From Nocardia bovistercoris (GTDB lineage: Bacteria; Actinomycetota; Actinomycetes; Mycobacteriales; Mycobacteriaceae), in contig NZ_JADMLG010000009.1 in assembly GCF_015674855.1 (NCBI RefSeq), forward strand, positions 25,541-89,540: 64,000 nucleotides of DNA, read 5' to 3'. Each line of letters starts with the position of its first letter. Position 1 is the first letter of the stretch. Below are positions 1 to 7,009 of the stretch, in pieces. The notes below the pieces were generated by a model. It did not search any database, had not been told where the DNA came from, and saw only the letters and a list, made by a program, of their open reading frames with translations. The position numbers and the translations under genes are program-made.

Positions 1-8
1 TTGTCGGG

Positions 9-47
9 GTGGCGCGGTTCCTCTCCCCTCCGGAGGAACCGCGCCAC
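9..47 (-). terminator. Hairpin terminator of the leftward gene at 61-423
   Basis: A perfect 15-bp inverted repeat (9-23 with 33-47) around a 9-base loop lies 13 bases past the stop codon of the leftward gene. The stem is GC-rich with no long T-run, as is usual for terminators in high-GC actinobacteria. Confidence 0.7.
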
Positions 48-60
48 GGGGGGAGGGTGG

Positions 61-423
61 TCAGGGGGTTGGTATGGGTTCGGGGGGTTGGGATGGGGTC
101 ATCGGGGGTGGGATGGGGGTTGGGGGTTCCGGGGCTTCTCGTTCCAGGATTCGGATGGAGAGGCGGATCACTACGGCGGCGAGGGTTGTGCCGAGGGTTC
201 GGGCTCGGTGGGCGGCTAGTTCCATCGCGGTCGCGGTGTCGGTCAGGTGTGGGTCGCTGAGGGTTTCGTCCAGGACCATGCCGTTGATGGCTTGTTCGCG
301 GGTGAGGGGGATCTCGGGGAGCCAGCTGAGCAGCCAGTGGCCGCCTTGGTTCGTCGGGAAATAGCGCGCGTATTCGGGGGTGATGTCGCTGGTGATCAGT
401 TCGGCGGTGATGTCGAGTGCCAT
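61..423 (-). CDS. Conserved hypothetical protein, 120 aa
   Basis: I do not recognise the family. The first 90 residues look like a folded soluble domain (mixed Leu/Ala/Thr, WLLSW at about 29-33). The last 30 residues are a Pro-rich tail (PEPPTPIPPPMTPSQPPEP) with the look of a disordered linker. There is no signal peptide and no transmembrane segment. The ATG at 423 follows the end of another open frame by nine bases, so it may have been the second gene of a small operon whose first gene is damaged (see 433-649). Codon use is GC3-rich like the rest of the window, which supports real coding. Confidence 0.55.
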   Translation of the reverse strand: MALDITAELITSDITPEYARYFPTNQGGHWLLSWLPEIPLTREQAINGMVLDETLSDPHLTDTATAMELAAHRARTLGTTLAAVVIRLSIRILEREAPEPPTPIPPPMTPSQPPEPIPTP

Positions 424-432
424 GGGTGCGCT

Positions 433-649
433 CTATTCGTCGAATCCGTCGCGGGGGTGTGCGGCGGGTGCGGGGTGAAGCTGTCGAGGTCCGCCGGGGC
501 CGGAGGGTCGGCTCGGGGGTGTTCCTGGAGGGAATGGCGGAGGGGCCGCGGTTCGCGGCTGGGCCGGTGGCGGCTCGGTGGAGGGAGATCATCTCCGGAA
601 GGGGCCGCATGGTGATGAGGTATCCGTATTCGACACCCCCTGGTTCCAT
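433..649 (-). pseudogene. Possible frameshifted small gene
   Basis: From an ATG at 649 one leftward frame reads a protein-like start (MEPGGVEYGYLITMRP, then PEMISLHRAATGPAANRGP) with strong GC3 bias. That frame then turns Arg/Pro/Thr-rich and never stops before overrunning the next gene. A second frame, open after a TGA near 590, gives a Pro-rich stretch ending in DGFDE and a TAG at 433-435, nine bases before the next ATG. The simplest reading is one gene with a frameshift somewhere near 500-560. A chance open frame is the alternative. Confidence 0.25.
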
Positions 650-1048
650 GCGGGCTCTTGAACTCGAAGCGGTGGTCTGTCGCGAATACGCGGTGCCGCT
701 GCGAAAAGCCTCTGCCAAAAATGCTAGGTGCCGCCACTTCTCGCTGTCAATGAGCGAGGATGATAGTTGTTGATACACACTTTGTGGCATTGCCGCTGTG
801 AAGGCGTAGTGTGCGCAGTTTGTCGCTTTTCGGCTCAATTTTGGGCGGAATAATCGGAAAAATGACCTGTAAGGGAACCTGATCTGCGGTTTGTATCCGA
901 CCGTGGCTGCGCGGTGGGTGGCGTCGATGGGAAAAATCGGGCGGACTCGGATGCGTCGCGAAACTGCGAGTGCCACAGTGTGACTAGAATGTCGCGTCGT
1001 GACACATCATCGGCATTCGATTCCCGGGCGGCGGGTGGAAGGCGCAGG
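650..1048 (+). other. Non-coding stretch upstream of the HTH regulator
   Basis: About 400 bases with lower GC than the flanks, especially 760-880, where T- and A-rich runs occur. I see no credible gene. It probably carries the promoter of the regulator that starts at 1049. The open frame reading in from 914 lacks coding character before 1049. Confidence 0.4.
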
Positions 1049-2098
1049 ATGGCTCGCATAGCCAAGGACGGTGAGTCGATCGGCGAACTCGTTCGCCGAC
1101 TCCGGTTGGAACGCGGATTCACCCAGGCCGCACTCGCCGCGAGGGCGGGTTGTTCCCGCAGCCTCGTCCAACAGATCGAGAACGGCACGCGAGTGCCGCC
1201 GCTTCCGCTGCGGGAACGGCTCAGCCTCGCCCTGGGTGAGGAACTGCCGGTCGCCCGCGACGCGGACGCCGGTCAGGAAGCGGGTGCGCACACCGATCTC
1301 AGGATGAGATTCAACGTGCTGCTCGGGAAAGATCCGGAAATCATCGAGCGGGTGCTCGGAATCGCCCAGAGCCTCATCGACGCCGCCGGGGTCAAGGACG
1401 AGATCGAACCGCTGCGGCTGATCGCCGACCGGCAACTCGACCGCGCGGAGGAGATCCTCGCCCAGATACCCTCGCGCAGCGCGACCGTGTGGGAGTGGAA
1501 CACGGTCAGCGACTGGCTGACGATCATGGAACAGGCCGAGGTGTCGGTGCGCGCGATCCACACCGCCGACCTCGGCACCATCGGCGGCGACGTCGGCGAC
1601 GACTATCACGCCGCCATTCTGCGCCTCGCCGACCGTGCGGAGTCGCCGAAGATCGACGTGCGCCGGATGTACGTACTCGACTCGATCGACGATGTCTGGG
1701 CATACGACGAGAAACTGTGGCGGCAGGCGCGTTCCGGGGTGGAGACGGTGCTCGTCAAACGTGAGCACGCGCGCAACGCGCAGGGCATGCTGGTCGTGGA
1801 CGATCGCTACGTCGCGGTGGGCGAATACGACTATTCGCGGCAGGCGCGGGTCGCCACCCGGTTCTCGGTGCTGCGCCACGACGTCGGATTCGCGGTGCGG
1901 CGGTTCGAGAAACTCTACGAACTGCGCACCTCGGGATCGGCCGTTCTCGTCGACGACATCGTCACCAAGCCGCCACTCGAACGGTTCGAGCACCTCACCG
2001 ACGGCGACTGCCGCGACCTGTTCCGCGCCGCCCTGAGAGCCGAGTGGGCGCGAATGCCCGAACCCGGCGAACCGTCGAGCCGGAGTGTGCATCGTTGA
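1049..2098 (+). CDS. XRE-family transcriptional regulator with large C-terminal domain, 349 aa
   Basis: An N-terminal helix-turn-helix of the XRE type spans residues 8-65 (IGELVRRLRLERGFTQ, then AARAGCSRSLVQQIENG), so it is expected to bind DNA in the cytoplasm. The remaining 280 residues form a ligand- or partner-binding region. Its end (residues about 200-330) has a PLD-like feel (MLVVDDRYVAVGEYD, RHDVGFAVRRFE) but I see no HKD catalytic motif. I chose the ATG at 1049 because GGAAGG precedes it and the longer open frame upstream reads like non-coding sequence. The stop is TTGA, shared with the TTG start of the aminotransferase, so the two are translated together and the regulator probably controls, or senses a product of, that enzyme. 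Confidence 0.85.
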   Translation: MARIAKDGESIGELVRRLRLERGFTQAALAARAGCSRSLVQQIENGTRVPPLPLRERLSLALGEELPVARDADAGQEAGAHTDLRMRFNVLLGKDPEIIERVLGIAQSLIDAAGVKDEIEPLRLIADRQLDRAEEILAQIPSRSATVWEWNTVSDWLTIMEQAEVSVRAIHTADLGTIGGDVGDDYHAAILRLADRAESPKIDVRRMYVLDSIDDVWAYDEKLWRQARSGVETVLVKREHARNAQGMLVVDDRYVAVGEYDYSRQARVATRFSVLRHDVGFAVRRFEKLYELRTSGSAVLVDDIVTKPPLERFEHLTDGDCRDLFRAALRAEWARMPEPGEPSSRSVHR

Positions 2099-3582
2099 AC
2101 GCGGTCGGGCGCTCCGCCGCGGATCTGCGTGAAGTCGTCGATCGCTCCGAGGCCCGCAAGCGCGTGGTGCGCGCGCGGCTGCGCGACGATCTCGGTTTCG
2201 CGGGCACCCGGGGACGCGGATACGCGGGCGTGGTCGACGCCTACCACGGCGACACCGGACTCGCGATGGCCGAGGCGGCGGCCGCCGCGCGCGAGGTGGC
2301 GTGGAAGGAGGTGAACGAATCCGAGTTCCCGCCCGGATACGGTGACCCCGATTACGACAAGCGACAGCCCCGGCGACTCCTGGAAGCGGCGGCGCACCGG
2401 ATGTTCGCGGCGCTGTCACGACCCGCCCCCGATGTGCCGGGAGTGCGGGTCGAGCCCGATCAGGTCGTGGTGGCGCCGTATTCGAGCACGCTGCTGCTCG
2501 AGGAGGTCGTCGCGCAGCTGGCGAGCCGGTGTCCCGGTGGCGCGCTGGTCTGTCCCGAGATGTTCTACAAGAACGCCCCGCTGCATGTCGCGAAGTCGGG
2601 GCTGCGGATCGAACGATCCGCCGTGACCGCCGACGACGCGGCCCGCATCGACCCCGTCGCACTGGCCGAACTGCTCGCGCGACTATCGAACGCGGGCGAG
2701 CTGGCGGGCGTGTTGCTCACGCTGCCCGGCAATCCCGTCGTCGCCGACTACACCACGCGCGAACTGCTCGACATCGGTCGAGTGCTGGTGGACAGCGGCG
2801 CGCGGGTCGTCTGCGACATGGCTTTCGACCATCTGGTGGCGGGTCACGTGCCGATCGCCGCGATGCGGGTGCCCACCGCGCACGGCGAGGTCGCGATGTT
2901 CGACCGCGTGCTCACCGTCACCGGTAATTCCAAGGGCTACAACGCTTCCGGCCCGACCAAGATCGGGGCGGCCTGCACCGGGGACGCACGCTGGCTCGGC
3001 GAGGTGCGGGAGCGGTTGACGATCGCGTTCCAGCGCGAGACCACGCACTTGGCCGCGGCGGTGATCGAGAACACGCCGGATGCCTATTTCGAAGCCAACC
3101 GCGCGCTCGCGCAGCGGCAGCAGCGGCGTGCGCTGCGCCGTATCGCCGAGATCAACCGGTGCGACCGGATCGCCGCGCGTTTCGGGCCTGCCGCGCTGCG
3201 CCCGCTCGGCAGCGGTCATGGCATGTTCTCGACGATCGAGTTCGCGCCGGAGGTGCTCGCGGCGGCGGGTATCGAAGACACGCCGCAACTAGAGGACCTG
3301 TTGCTCGCGGTGGCGGGTATCGACAGTGTCGGACTGCTGCGCACCGGCTCGGAACGGGCCGCGGTGCGGCTGAATGTGCTCACCCCGCGCAATCGGCACA
3401 CACCGGCGCGGACCGACGACGGCGAGCCCGTGCAGCGCAGGGTGTCCGTGCTGGACGAGATGTTCGATCGCCTGGAAAGAGTGCTGCTCGACATCGCCGA
3501 TGGCCGTACGTACGCCGAGGCGGTGGCTTCGCGCGGGCTGACGCCGTTGGCCGCCATGGGAGGCGGTCGGATCGCGCGATGA
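2095..3582 (+). CDS. PLP-dependent aminotransferase, class I/II fold, 495 aa
   Basis: Fold-type I aminotransferase signatures are visible: a cofactor-binding YSST near residue 134, LLTLPGNPVVADYT near 215-230, CDMAFDHLV near 255 and the Schiff-base lysine in VTGNSKGYNASGPTKIG near 290-305. The substrate cannot be read from the sequence; the closest-looking motifs are those of aspartate/tyrosine aminotransferases. At 495 residues it is longer than the usual 390-430, the excess lying in an N-terminal segment of about 100 residues. The TTG start at 2095 gives a 4-base overlap with the HTH gene, which argues for a two-gene operon. No other pathway gene lies downstream, so the regulator-enzyme pair stands alone. 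Confidence 0.8.
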   Translation: MNAVGRSAADLREVVDRSEARKRVVRARLRDDLGFAGTRGRGYAGVVDAYHGDTGLAMAEAAAAAREVAWKEVNESEFPPGYGDPDYDKRQPRRLLEAAAHRMFAALSRPAPDVPGVRVEPDQVVVAPYSSTLLLEEVVAQLASRCPGGALVCPEMFYKNAPLHVAKSGLRIERSAVTADDAARIDPVALAELLARLSNAGELAGVLLTLPGNPVVADYTTRELLDIGRVLVDSGARVVCDMAFDHLVAGHVPIAAMRVPTAHGEVAMFDRVLTVTGNSKGYNASGPTKIGAACTGDARWLGEVRERLTIAFQRETTHLAAAVIENTPDAYFEANRALAQRQQRRALRRIAEINRCDRIAARFGPAALRPLGSGHGMFSTIEFAPEVLAAAGIEDTPQLEDLLLAVAGIDSVGLLRTGSERAAVRLNVLTPRNRHTPARTDDGEPVQRRVSVLDEMFDRLERVLLDIADGRTYAEAVASRGLTPLAAMGGGRIAR

Positions 3583-3714
3583 TCTCGGGTGTGCCGTCGC
3601 AGACCGCGCGCGGCGCTCGTCCCGCCGATATCGCGCGGGTCGTGGCCGACGCGGTATCGAGGTGACGGGCGCACCCACATGACGTTCCCACGGTGACACG
3701 GCCGAGGCGGACGG

Positions 3715-4353
3715 TCAGTTCGGTCGGGCGATCAGTAGGTGGTAGGGAATCGGTTTGTGGGCGACGGGGCGGTGTTCGACCTTGCATCCCGCGCGTTCCA
3801 GTGCGGCGATCACGTCGGGGACCGGGCGCAGGGTGAATCCGTACCGGGTGAGGGGGATGCGGGACATGGTGTCGGGGTCGCCGATGCCGATCACCGCCGT
3901 GCCGCCGGGACGGATGACGCGGGCCAGTTCCGTCGCGGCGGTGTCCAGGTCGGGGACGAAGTAGATGGTGTTCACCGTGATGGCGGCGTCGAGGCTGTCG
4001 GTTTCGAGGGGGAGGCTCGTCATGGAACCCTCGGTCAGCGTGAGGCGACCAGCGGTGATCGGGGCGGTGTGCGCGGCGCGGGCTCGGGTGAGCATGTCGG
4101 TGGCGACCTCGACGCCGTGTACGACGCCGTCGGCGCCGACCGCGTCGAGTAGCAGGGTGAGGCCGACGCCGCCGCCGAAACCGATGTCGGCGACCCGAGC
4201 GCCGTGGGCGGGGTCGGCGGCTCGCACGGACGATTCGATCATCGCCTTGTTCCCCAGATTGAGGAAATGCGCGACGCCCTTGCCGAATAGTCCGTGTGGT
4301 CTGCCCAATTGGCCCGCGAGGGTGGACAGGACGCGATCCCGAATTCCGCTCAT
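3715..4353 (-). CDS. Class I SAM-dependent methyltransferase, 212 aa
   Basis: The SAM-binding motif I is ADIGFGGGVGLTLLL (residues about 49-63), followed by an acidic loop (HGVEVATDML) and motif II/III regions (AAITVNTIYFVPDL, VIRPGGTAVIGIGDP). This is the UbiE/Methyltransf_11 layout and the length is normal. The substrate is unknown. It starts at the ATG at 4353 and faces the rightward secreted-protein gene at 4402, leaving a short divergent promoter region of 48 bases. The much longer open frame that continues to 5832 on this strand is only the shadow of that neighbour. Confidence 0.85.
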   Translation of the reverse strand: MSGIRDRVLSTLAGQLGRPHGLFGKGVAHFLNLGNKAMIESSVRAADPAHGARVADIGFGGGVGLTLLLDAVGADGVVHGVEVATDMLTRARAAHTAPITAGRLTLTEGSMTSLPLETDSLDAAITVNTIYFVPDLDTAATELARVIRPGGTAVIGIGDPDTMSRIPLTRYGFTLRPVPDVIAALERAGCKVEHRPVAHKPIPYHLLIARPN

Positions 4354-4401
4354 GTCGAACCAGCTTAGGCTGATGACGCGGCCTGGGAACGGAGACCGGT
4401 A

Positions 4402-5817
4402 ATGCGTGCGTTCTTGCTCACTCTCACGGTGTGCGCCGTGGTTTCGGCGTCGGTCGGGCCCGCGGGCGCGACGGGCGCGTTCGGGCCGTTGGCGCCGCCG
4501 AATCCGTACCTCGGTCCGGCGGGGACCGCGACCATGCACGGTGATGCCGGGTCCTCGGATGCGACGGCACTGCCCGGGCCGGGGCCGGGAACCCGGCCGG
4601 TGACGGTATATCCGCTGGCAGCGGCGTGTCCGACGCTGTTGCAGGGGTACGACGGCATGGTGGTCGGGTTGTGCACGTCGATCGCGGGGCGGACGCCGAC
4701 CGTGCACCTGTTCGATCCGGATTTCGAAGGTCCGGTCGGAACATCCTCGGCCGCACTGGAATTGACGAAGGGTAGCCTGCTGGGCGGGGTGTACGCCTAT
4801 CTCGACCACGCGGACCGGCTGGTGCTCGTCGACGGCGCGCGTGCGCTCGTCCGGGTGGGGCACACGAGGGACGAGCACGGTCGGTGGCGGCTCGCGGTGG
4901 ACAGCAGTACGGATCTGTCGGGCGCGATTCCGGAGGGCGACAATGTCACCGGGTTGGTGGCCGACTGGTCGGGTGCGGTGTGGTTCGCGACCGGTGGCGG
5001 GGTGGTCGGGACGGTGCTGCCCGACGGCGCGGTGTCGACGGTGGCCTTGCCCGAGGGGGAGCGGGTGGCGAACAGTATTTCCGCGGCGCCGAGCGGGCGG
5101 GTGGCGATCGCTACGACGCACGCGCTGTACGAGTTCCGCGCGGACGGGTCGGGGCGGCCCGAGCGGTTGTGGCGCGCGCCCTACGATCGCGGGCCGGGAC
5201 GTAAACCGGGACAGCTCAGTTGGGGTACGGGGTCGACGCCGACCTACTTCGGTCCCGATACCGGCGCCGACTATCTGACGATCGTCGACAACGGCGCGGA
5301 TCAAGTGCGCGCGTTGGTGTTCCGCTCCGGTGGCGGTGCACCGGTGTGTTCGGCGCCGGTGCTCGCCGGTGGCGGCGCGGGCAGCGAGAACTCGCCGATC
5401 GGTGTCGGGCATTCGGTGTTCGTGGCGAGCACCTACGGCTACCCGTATCCGGCGACGCCCGACGACGCGGGTCCTGCGCTGCCATCGACCGCACCGTTCA
5501 CGGGCGGGATGACGCGGGTGGATGTGGGCGCGGACGGTTGTCGCGTGGTCTGGGACAACGCGGTGCGCAGCGCGGTGGTGCCGCATGTTTCCACCGCCGA
5601 CGGATACCTCTACACGGTCGAGCGCACGGGCGCCGCCGTCACGACGCCGGTGGACGGATACGAGTTCGCGGTTCTCGATCCCGATACCGGCGAGGTGCTG
5701 TCGAGGTCGGCGCTGCCGGGGACGGTCGCACACGATCCGATCCAGATGTCGGCGCTGATCGATACCCGTGCGCGGGTTTGGCAGGGCACCGTGACCGGCA
5801 TCGTCCGCATCGGGTGA
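4402..5817 (+). CDS. Secreted protein of unknown function, probable beta-propeller, 471 aa
   Basis: A signal peptide covers residues 1-24 (hydrophobic stretch FLLTLTVCAVVSASV, cleavage near PAGATG). The mature protein has repeated blades of the kind VTGLVADWSGAVWFATGGG, ISAAPSGRVAIATTHALYEF and VLDPDTGEVLSRSALPG, which resemble the strand repeats of NHL/SMP-30-like propellers. No catalytic motif is evident. It is probably exported and may bind a ligand at the cell surface. It is the only rightward gene between the methyltransferase and the TetR gene and lies convergent to the latter. Confidence 0.75.
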   Translation: MRAFLLTLTVCAVVSASVGPAGATGAFGPLAPPNPYLGPAGTATMHGDAGSSDATALPGPGPGTRPVTVYPLAAACPTLLQGYDGMVVGLCTSIAGRTPTVHLFDPDFEGPVGTSSAALELTKGSLLGGVYAYLDHADRLVLVDGARALVRVGHTRDEHGRWRLAVDSSTDLSGAIPEGDNVTGLVADWSGAVWFATGGGVVGTVLPDGAVSTVALPEGERVANSISAAPSGRVAIATTHALYEFRADGSGRPERLWRAPYDRGPGRKPGQLSWGTGSTPTYFGPDTGADYLTIVDNGADQVRALVFRSGGGAPVCSAPVLAGGGAGSENSPIGVGHSVFVASTYGYPYPATPDDAGPALPSTAPFTGGMTRVDVGADGCRVVWDNAVRSAVVPHVSTADGYLYTVERTGAAVTTPVDGYEFAVLDPDTGEVLSRSALPGTVAHDPIQMSALIDTRARVWQGTVTGIVRIG

Positions 5818-6267
5818 GGGCGGGAACACCACGGATCACGCCCTCGAACTGATCGATGGCACGTGATCGGCATCGTCCAGCGGAGAGGGAGTGCGGGGGA
5901 CGGCTAATCATGCTGTCGGGCTGGTCGGTGGGCGCCGCGACCCGGCTTTGTCCGCATCGGGTGACCGTCCGGGAACCCTGTGGATAGCTCTGGAATTTCT
6001 GTGGATAACTTTTCCGAGTTCGGCGTGTCCCAGGAGGGCTGTGGATAACTGGACACCACCCGTTCGGAGGTTCCCACAGCACGGCTCGACCGAGGCAGAA
6101 GTTATGTGAATCGGCTGTAATAGCAGGTAGTTGCCGGTATTGTGGACCTGTGCCGTCGGGCGCGGGTGTGGCATTCAGCGCGCCCGACCGTCGACCCGGG
6201 TGGCGGTGGAGCGAGTCTCATCCTCGGCTAGAGGGTTATTCACAGGTTCCGGAATAGCCTGTGGGTA
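5818..6267. other. Convergent intergenic gap
   Basis: The gap of 450 bases separates two genes that point at each other, so no promoter is required here. I see no gene. It contains a cluster of DnaA-box-like sequences (5979-6048) and two weaker relatives at 6236-6244 and 6260-6268. Confidence 0.5.
5979..6048. promoter_or_regulatory. Cluster of three DnaA-box-like 9-mers
   Basis: TGTGGATAA, the reverse complement of the classical DnaA box TTATCCACA, occurs exactly at 6000-6008 and 6040-6048. TGTGGATAG (one mismatch) is at 5979-5987. All three share one orientation. No dnaA, dnaN or other replication-origin gene is present, so this is not oriC; a DnaA-titrating or regulatory site is one possibility. 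Confidence 0.45.
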
Positions 6268-6918
6268 TCAGCGGGAACCGGCGTCGTTGAGGTGCGCTTC
6301 GGGGCCGGTGCCGAGACCGCGTCGCACCAGCTCGATCACACGCTGGATCACGATCTCGCGCTGGAATTCGTCGAGCGTGCCCATCGCGTCGTCGATGAAC
6401 AATCCGGCAATGCCGTGCACCGCCGACCACGCCCCGAATTCGGCGCCGGGTCGGTCTTCGGGATCGGTGTATCCGACCTCGACCAGTTGATCGAGGATCT
6501 CGCCGAGCAGCAAGTAGGCGGGGGCGTCGAGGTAGCCGTTGTCGGAGGTCTCGGCGACGCAGAAGGCGGTGCGGAACAGTCCAGGCTCGCGCAGGGCGAA
6601 GGTGATGTAGCCGCGACCCGCCGCGTCGAGCCTGCGGATGGGGTGCGCGTCGGGGGGCAGCGCCGCCAAGGTCTGGGAGATGGCGCCGAACAGGTTCTGT
6701 TGGGCCTGCTCGTGCGCCGCCTGCAACAGCTGGTCGTGGTTGGCGAAGTGCCGGTACGCCGCGGTGGGGGTGACGCCGACGCGGCGGGCCGCGGCGCGCA
6801 CGGTGACCGCCTCGGGTCCGCCGGTCTCGGCCAGTTCCGCGGCGGCGTCGACCAGCGCGTTGCGCAGGTCGCCGTGGTGGTAGGGGCCGTCGCGGGTCGG
6901 TTTGGCGCTGCTGTTCAT
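6268..6918 (-). CDS. TetR/AcrR-family transcriptional repressor, 216 aa
   Basis: The N-terminal HTH is clear (HGDLRNALVDAAAELAE, then AARRVGVTPTAAYRHFANHDQLL), followed by a C-terminal effector domain of the usual length (DAAGRGYITFALREPGLFRTAF). The GLFRTAF pattern is typical of the TetR C-terminal family seen beside efflux and lipid genes. I chose the ATG at 6918, since the open frame upstream of it is non-coding. It is divergent from the MMPL transporter at 7010 across 91 bases that hold repeated candidate operators, so it most likely represses that transporter and itself. Confidence 0.9.
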   Translation of the reverse strand: MNSSAKPTRDGPYHHGDLRNALVDAAAELAETGGPEAVTVRAAARRVGVTPTAAYRHFANHDQLLQAAHEQAQQNLFGAISQTLAALPPDAHPIRRLDAAGRGYITFALREPGLFRTAFCVAETSDNGYLDAPAYLLLGEILDQLVEVGYTDPEDRPGAEFGAWSAVHGIAGLFIDDAMGTLDEFQREIVIQRVIELVRRGLGTGPEAHLNDAGSR

Positions 6919-6927
6919 CAATTCGAT

Positions 6928-6976
6928 GTTGACACCCGCACACATCGCGTGGCAAGTTAACACCCGTAAAGTTAAC
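6928..6976. promoter_or_regulatory. Candidate TetR operators between the regulator and MMPL genes
   Basis: Two copies of a 13-mer GTTRACACCCGYA start at 6928 and 6956, and a third GTTAAC starts at 6971. GTTAAC is itself palindromic. The repeats lie in the only intergenic space between the divergent repressor and transporter genes, as expected for shared operators. Confidence 0.55.
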
Positions 6977-7009
6977 AGGCGAAAACATCTCGATCGGGGG
7001 AGGCCCGAC

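Noticed and set aside
4354..5832. Long leftward open frame continuing upstream of the methyltransferase
   Set aside because: The part beyond 4353 is opposite the secreted-protein gene and is Arg/His/Pro-rich; only the 212-residue end is a real protein.
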